This document shows, piece after piece, positions 6,917 through 10,856 of a stretch of DNA of 10,856 nt. The notes below the pieces were generated by a model that was given only the letters and a program-made list of their open reading frames with translations, made no database searches and had not been told where the DNA came from. The stretch is from Herminiimonas sp. (lineage in GTDB: Bacteria; Pseudomonadota; Gammaproteobacteria; Burkholderiales; Burkholderiaceae), in assembly GCA_014377155.1 (NCBI GenBank), contig JACMQD010000362.1:1-10856 (forward strand). Reading direction: 5' to 3'. The first letter of the stretch is position 1. Every line of letters starts with the position of its first letter. Both the position numbers and the translations under genes were made by a program.

Positions 6917-7879
6917 ATGAATCCAGCGAGCTTCAGGCAATTGCAGGCTTTGGTCCTGGTAGCGCGGCACGAGAGCCTGTCGCGCGCGGCCGATGTGCTG
7001 CATGTGACGCAACCGGCGATTTCTTCGCAGTTGAAGATGCTGGAGGATCTGGCCGGCACGCCATTGACGCGTAAGTTCGGGCGTGGCATTCAGATGACGG
7101 CGGCCGGCGAAGTGATGGTCGGCTTTGCCGAGCGCATCCTGCGCCTGTGGGATGAAGCCGCTGACGAGGTTGCTGCATTGAAAGGCGTCACCAGCGGCAC
7201 CTTGCGCATCGGCGCCGTGACAACCGCCGAACATCTGTTGCCGCCGATGTTGGTCAAGTTCACGCTTGCGCGGCCCGACGTCCGTATCAAGCTCCAGGTC
7301 GGCAACCGCAATGAGATCATCGGCATGCTCGGCAAACACGAGATCGATCTGGCCATCATGGGAACCCCGCCGCGCGAACTGCGCACCAACGCGGCACGGT
7401 TCGCCCGACATCCGATGGCTTTCATCGCTAGCCCGGATCATGCGTTGATGAAGAAAAAGCGGGTAGCGCTGGCCGACGTGATCGCTGAAAACCTGTTGGT
7501 GCGCGAGCGTGGCTCCGGCACCCGGACCGCGGTCGAGCGGCTGTGCAAAGAGCTCGGACAAACGCTGCGCATCGGCTCCGAACTGTCCAGTAACGAAGCG
7601 ATCAAAAGCATGACCGCTGCCGGATTGGGAATCGGCTTCGTGTCGGTCCATGCGTGCGCGCTTGAACTGGAGATAGGCTTGTTGGGGTTGTTGCCGATGA
7701 CGGAAAATCCGGTCGTGGCCGAATGGCATGTGATGCACCTGAGCGACAAGCCGATACCAACGGTGGCGGCGTCGTTCCAGGACTTCGTCATTGAAAAAGG
7801 ACAGGAAGTGATCGAAGATCAACTTGAAAGGTTTTATCGAAAACTTCCCAAGGTACGATCGCCAAAGAAAGTCCTGTGA
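6917..7879 (+). CDS. LysR-type transcriptional regulator, CbbR-like
   Basis: This is a 320-residue LysR-family regulator. The N-terminal winged helix-turn-helix spans about 4-62 (R-A-A-D-V-L-H-V-T-Q-P-A-I-S-S-Q-L-K recognition region). A linker helix and a periplasmic-binding-protein-like effector domain follow (about 95-295). In the effector domain, ERGSGTRTAVERL (197-209) and ELSSNEAIKSMTAAGLGIGF (222-241) resemble the CbbR subgroup, which elsewhere controls RuBisCO genes and responds to metabolites tied to redox state. No carbon-fixation gene is in the window. The start has an AAGG about eight bases before ATG. It is divergent from ndh, the classical LysR arrangement, so it probably controls ndh and itself. 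It converges with katE across a shared terminator. Confidence 0.9.
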   Translation: MNPASFRQLQALVLVARHESLSRAADVLHVTQPAISSQLKMLEDLAGTPLTRKFGRGIQMTAAGEVMVGFAERILRLWDEAADEVAALKGVTSGTLRIGAVTTAEHLLPPMLVKFTLARPDVRIKLQVGNRNEIIGMLGKHEIDLAIMGTPPRELRTNAARFARHPMAFIASPDHALMKKKRVALADVIAENLLVRERGSGTRTAVERLCKELGQTLRIGSELSSNEAIKSMTAAGLGIGFVSVHACALELEIGLLGLLPMTENPVVAEWHVMHLSDKPIPTVAASFQDFVIEKGQEVIEDQLERFYRKLPKVRSPKKVL

Positions 7880-7899
7880 GCCTGCGCTGAAAAGCTAAC

Positions 7900-7932
7900 A
7901 AAAAAAGCGCGCATCACAATGGATGCGCGCTT
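7900..7932. terminator. Bidirectional terminator, lysR / katE
   Basis: A perfect 11-bp stem, AAGCGCGCATC (7905-7915) with GATGCGCGCTT (7922-7932), encloses a six-base loop. Seven A at 7900-7906 become a U-tract after the stem for katE transcripts coming from the right. On the plus strand the downstream tract is weaker (a TTTT four bases beyond GTCCG), so it should work best for katE but could stop lysR too. Confidence 0.9.
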
Positions 7933-7952
7933 GTCCGTTTTATGCCGATTGT

Positions 7953-10367
7953 CTAAACCGCCGGCGGATTCATTTCACGACCGAGTTCGCGGTGCCCACC
8001 AAGTGCCGCGATAAATCCGGCCAGTGCCGCGTCGGGCGTTTCACCGCCGGTGCCGAGCAGTGCCGGATCGGGGTCGCCATTCGGCAGGCTGGTCGGTATG
8101 TCAGCCTTTTTGAGCAATGCCGCAGCACCGCCGAGCACCAGCATCGGTTTGCAATGACGGTATTGATCCTTGATGAAATCGACAGCTTGGCCATTCTTGC
8201 ACAACACCATGGCCGCGGCCTCGCCATCGGGTACCACCACGGCGTCGTACAGCACCGATGGTCCGGCTTCGATCGAGATTTCAATATTGATCGGCGCGCC
8301 GCTTGCAGTTGCAACCTGGCCCAGATGTTCACCGACAAAACGCGGTACTGCACCCGCCGCCAGCAGGGCCGAATAGGCCAACCGCGCCGTCATGCTGTCC
8401 ACACCGTCGGCCACCAAAATGGCGACCCGGCGTGCGCGCACGGAGCCGTCGCCCGGACGGCTCATCATCGACAGTGCCGGTGATGCTTCGAATACCGGCA
8501 TGGGTGTCGTCGACAAGATCGGCGCTGGTGCCGGCACTGCAATTCCGAGTCCCTTGGCCACGCCTGCGGCCAATCGATCATCGACGTTGACCAGTAGCGA
8601 CACGACGCGCTCGCGGATCGCCGGAGTCTGCACCCGAGTCAGTTCGAAACGGAACGCGTTGATGATGTGCTGCTGCTCGGCTGGCGACTGACTGATGAAG
8701 AACATGCGGGCCTGCGCATAATGTTCGGCAAACAGTTCTGGCTTGCCGCGTACTTTGTCATCCGAGATCTGCTCGGGATAGGAATGAAAGCCTTTCATGC
8801 CAGCCTGAAACGGACAGCCGCCGCCGAGCGAATTAGGCTCGTACGAAACGCGTCCGCGATGGATTGCCTGGCGATGCATGCCGTCGCGCTGGTTGTTGTG
8901 AACCGGATTGATCGGCGAATTGATCGGGATTTCATGGAAATTCGGTCCGCCCAGACGACTGATCTGCGTATCCAGATACGAATGAATGCGTCCCTGCAAA
9001 AGCGGGTCGTTGGAAAAGTCGATGCCCGGAATAATATGGGCGGTGCAAAATGCGACCTGCTCGGTTTCGGCAAAAAAGTTATCCGGATTACGGTTCAGGA
9101 CCATCTTGCCGACAGGTACCACCGGCACCATTTCTTCGGGAATCAGCTTGGTCGAATCGAGGACGTCGAACTCGAAGCCCGCCGCCTGTTCTTCGGTAAA
9201 GACCTGCAAGCCCAGTTCCCACTCGGGAAACACGCCGGCTTCGATGGCTTCCCACAAATCTCGGCGATGAAAGTCGGCATCGGCACCGGCAATCTTGACC
9301 GCTTCGTCCCATGCCAGTGCATGGGTGCCGGACACCGGATTCCAATGAAACTTGCAAAATACCGACTCCCCTTCATTATTAACCAGACGGAAAGTATGCA
9401 CGCCGAAACCCTGCATCATCCGTAAGCTGCGCGGGATCGCGCGGTCCGACATTTGCCATAACAGCATATGGGTCGATTCCGGCATCAGCGAGGCAAAATC
9501 CCAGAAGGTGTCATGCGCGCTCGACGCTTGGGGAATCGCATTATGGGGCTCAGGTTTGACGGCATGAATCAGGTCAGGGAATTTCATTGCGTCCTGGATG
9601 AAGAACACCGGGATGTTATTGCCGACCAGATCCCAGTTGCCTTCGTCCGTATAGAACTTGACGGCGAAGCCACGTACGTCACGTACGGTATCGGCCGATC
9701 CACGTTCGCCTGCGACGGTTGAAAAACGCACGAACGTCGGTGTGCGCTTGCCGGCTGCGGCGAATGGCGCAGCACGCGTCATTTGCGAAAAATCACCATA
9801 GCTTTCGAAGTAGCCATGGGCCGCCGAGCCGCGGGCATGCACCACGCGCTCGGGGATGCGTTCGTGATCGAAGTGGGTAATTTTTTCCCGCAGAATAAAA
9901 TCTTCCAGAGCCGTCGGTCCACGCAGGCCGATCTTCAACGAGTTCTGGTTGTCAGCGATGGCAACGCCATGGTTCGTGGTGAGCACCTGGCCGCCGGAAT
10001 CGACGCGCACACGATCCAGTGAACCGATCGTCGCATTCGTACCATCGGGCGCATTACCGCTGCCGACTTTGTCGGAGCCCGTGCTTTCAGTGATGGTGCT
10101 GGACGTGGCTAGTGGCGTCGACGGCGAAAAATGAACACCCTCCGGTGGCGTACGGGCAGCGTCTCCGAATTCACCGGGCTTGTTTGGATTGTCAGGCATT
10201 TGTTTTGTCAGATCGCCCGATGCGACTATTTTTTTCAGCAGCTCAGCGGGCGTGCTGCTGCCTTTACCGAAGGTCGTAGGCGGTGTGCCGGTCGAGGGAC
10301 CTGAGACAGTGCTGAGAATCGAGCCTGCGCCCTCGACGGGCAGCGCGGCATCTTTGCTTTTGGGCAT
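7953..10367 (-). CDS. katE: Large-subunit heme catalase, HPII type
   Basis: This 804-residue clade-2 catalase splits hydrogen peroxide into water and oxygen in the cytoplasm. The catalase core covers about 130-615: distal His177 ([14 protein letters not shown]), Asn250 (VGNN), and proximal heme ligand Tyr464 (RIHSYLDTQ). These sit 49 residues later than H128, N201 and Y415 of E. coli HPII. The C-terminal domain (about 645-795) has the DJ-1/PfpI-like fold seen in HPII, with VVVPDGEAA and VLGGAAAL but no catalytic cysteine. The first 125 residues are a Ser/Thr/Gly/Pro-rich extension. The residue equal to HPII His392 is Cys441. ATG at 10367 is chosen because AAAGG precedes it at about six bases; a frame extension to 10430 lacks support. 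It stands alone, ending at the shared terminator. Confidence 0.95.
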   Translation of the reverse strand: MPKSKDAALPVEGAGSILSTVSGPSTGTPPTTFGKGSSTPAELLKKIVASGDLTKQMPDNPNKPGEFGDAARTPPEGVHFSPSTPLATSSTITESTGSDKVGSGNAPDGTNATIGSLDRVRVDSGGQVLTTNHGVAIADNQNSLKIGLRGPTALEDFILREKITHFDHERIPERVVHARGSAAHGYFESYGDFSQMTRAAPFAAAGKRTPTFVRFSTVAGERGSADTVRDVRGFAVKFYTDEGNWDLVGNNIPVFFIQDAMKFPDLIHAVKPEPHNAIPQASSAHDTFWDFASLMPESTHMLLWQMSDRAIPRSLRMMQGFGVHTFRLVNNEGESVFCKFHWNPVSGTHALAWDEAVKIAGADADFHRRDLWEAIEAGVFPEWELGLQVFTEEQAAGFEFDVLDSTKLIPEEMVPVVPVGKMVLNRNPDNFFAETEQVAFCTAHIIPGIDFSNDPLLQGRIHSYLDTQISRLGGPNFHEIPINSPINPVHNNQRDGMHRQAIHRGRVSYEPNSLGGGCPFQAGMKGFHSYPEQISDDKVRGKPELFAEHYAQARMFFISQSPAEQQHIINAFRFELTRVQTPAIRERVVSLLVNVDDRLAAGVAKGLGIAVPAPAPILSTTPMPVFEASPALSMMSRPGDGSVRARRVAILVADGVDSMTARLAYSALLAAGAVPRFVGEHLGQVATASGAPINIEISIEAGPSVLYDAVVVPDGEAAAMVLCKNGQAVDFIKDQYRHCKPMLVLGGAAALLKKADIPTSLPNGDPDPALLGTGGETPDAALAGFIAALGGHRELGREMNPPAV

Positions 10368-10454
10368 GGGAGACCTTTTTGAAATGAGAGGTGATGCGTG
10401 AGAGCGAACGGGAATGAACACGAACCCCAAGCTGGTGAATGTTGCGTAGGTTCA

Positions 10455-10483
10455 TATAAATACTGTACTTTTTGGTTAGTAAA
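10455..10483 (-). promoter_or_regulatory. Weak candidate katE promoter
   Basis: On the minus strand TTTACT (10483-10478) lies 17 bases before TTTATA (10460-10455), in an A/T-rich patch that ends about 87 bases upstream of the katE ATG. The boxes match the sigma-70 consensus only partly, so the assignment is tentative. A stationary-phase sigma factor would fit a katE gene but cannot be shown here. Confidence 0.25.
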
Positions 10484-10536
10484 ACGTGTATCAGACACTT
10501 TGCCATTGCACTGTAGGACTTGAGGAAATTTGAGCT

Positions 10537-10573
10537 GAATCGATAAAGCGACTTAGGTCGCTGAACCCGATTC
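10537..10573. repeat. Nested inverted repeat
   Basis: Outer arms GAATCG (10537-10542) and CGATTC (10568-10573) enclose inner arms AGCGAC (10547-10552) and GTCGCT (10557-10562), with a TTAG loop. The internal loops are four and five bases. Twelve base pairs in all could form one interrupted stem. No T-run follows on the plus strand, so it is not a standard terminator. It may be an operator or an RNA structure. Confidence 0.45.
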
Positions 10574-10714
10574 TGTCCTTTGAGAAATGGATAGATTTCC
10601 AGTTTGCATTGTGAAAAATAAACTTGTGTGAAATCAATTCAAAATGTCCTACAACGCATCGCGTCAACGTCCGATACCGAGGTGAAATTGTGTTGCCTAT
10701 GATTGGCCGCAGGT

Positions 10715-10731
10715 TACCGGATATCACGGTA
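10715..10731. repeat. Short inverted repeat upstream of the 10831 gene
   Basis: TACCG (10715-10719) and CGGTA (10727-10731) flank a centre containing the palindrome GATATC. It lies about 100 bases before the next start codon, a plausible activator or repressor site, though short enough to be chance. Confidence 0.25.
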
Positions 10732-10830
10732 CTCGGTGGTAAGGATGGCTCGCGGTGATTGGTGAGGCAGCGGGTGGTAGCTGGTTTTATTGCAGAGACT
10801 TTCGTAATTATTTTAATCAAAGGAAACGAC

Positions 10831-10856
10831 ATGAACGCCAAAGACAATCAAGGCAA
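10831..10856 (+). CDS. Start of an unidentified gene (runs off the window)
   Basis: ATG at 10831 is preceded by AAAGGAAACGAC, a strong ribosome binding site at normal spacing. Only eight complete codons are visible, reading M-N-A-K-D-N-Q-G, with the ninth cut by the window edge. That is too little to name a family. It is divergent from katE. Confidence 0.6.

Larger units (their letters stand above)
10368..10830. other. Intergenic region between katE and the 10831 gene
   Basis: This divergent region serves katE (left) and the gene starting at 10831 (right). A minus-strand open frame (10491-10847) fills most of it but resembles no family, and it would overlap the ribosome site and start of the 10831 gene, so I reject it. 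The region holds a candidate katE promoter, a nested inverted repeat (10537-10573) and a small inverted repeat (10715-10731). Confidence 0.5.

Noticed and set aside
6911..7822. Minus-strand open frame of about 300 codons
   Set aside because: It lies antisense to the LysR-type gene, is His/Gln/Arg-rich with no domain, and the plus-strand frame is unmistakable.
10491..10847. Minus-strand open frame of 118 codons in the katE upstream region
   Set aside because: There is no family resemblance, and it overlaps the strong ribosome site and start of the plus-strand gene at 10831.

Overview
The window looks like chromosomal DNA of a GC-rich betaproteobacterium, probably of the order Burkholderiales. 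This is inferred from the character of the proteins (HPII-type KatE, CbbR-like LysR regulator, multi-domain GGDEF/EAL proteins) and from third-codon G/C use. The family (perhaps Oxalobacteraceae) is a guess. I see no rRNA, tRNA, CRISPR array or insertion sequence.

Layout, left to right. (1) 1-893, minus: an MFS efflux-type permease whose C-terminus lies outside the window. (2) 894-1309: no convincing gene, but two overlapping, mutually exclusive hairpins. (3) 1310-4803, minus: a tight operon read right to left. It encodes a photoactive-yellow-protein-like PAS protein (4426-4800), a PAS-PAS-GGDEF diguanylate cyclase (3083-4414) and a PAS-GGDEF-EAL phosphodiesterase (1310-3058), with gaps of 11 and 24 bases. 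A small hypothetical ORF (4854-5066) with an inverted repeat just upstream may head this unit. (4) 5105-5431: no gene; a 14-bp perfect palindrome. (5) 5432-6733, minus: a type II NADH dehydrogenase, divergent from (6) a CbbR-like LysR regulator (6917-7879, plus). Between them is a 183-bp region with a very AT-rich part. (7) A strong bidirectional terminator at 7900-7932. (8) 7953-10367, minus: a large-subunit HPII-type catalase with a C-terminal DJ-1/PfpI-like domain. (9) 10368-10830: the katE leader and the upstream region of a gene whose first nine codons start at 10831 on the plus strand.

The most interesting unit is the three-gene operon. The small protein aligns without gaps to the chromophore-binding half of Halorhodospira PYP and keeps the equivalents of Tyr42, Glu46 and the chromophore cysteine Cys69. 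It is followed by a cyclase and a phosphodiesterase that share a closely related N-terminal PAS-like sensor (38 of 66 positions identical by eye). The cyclase keeps all the catalytic residues I checked and an RxxD inhibition site. The phosphodiesterase keeps all EAL catalytic residues, but its GGDEF half has lost two key aspartates. Together this suggests a blue-light (or other PAS-ligand) push-pull module controlling cyclic di-GMP. The other genes fit respiratory-chain redox balance (ndh with its probable regulator) and peroxide defence (katE).
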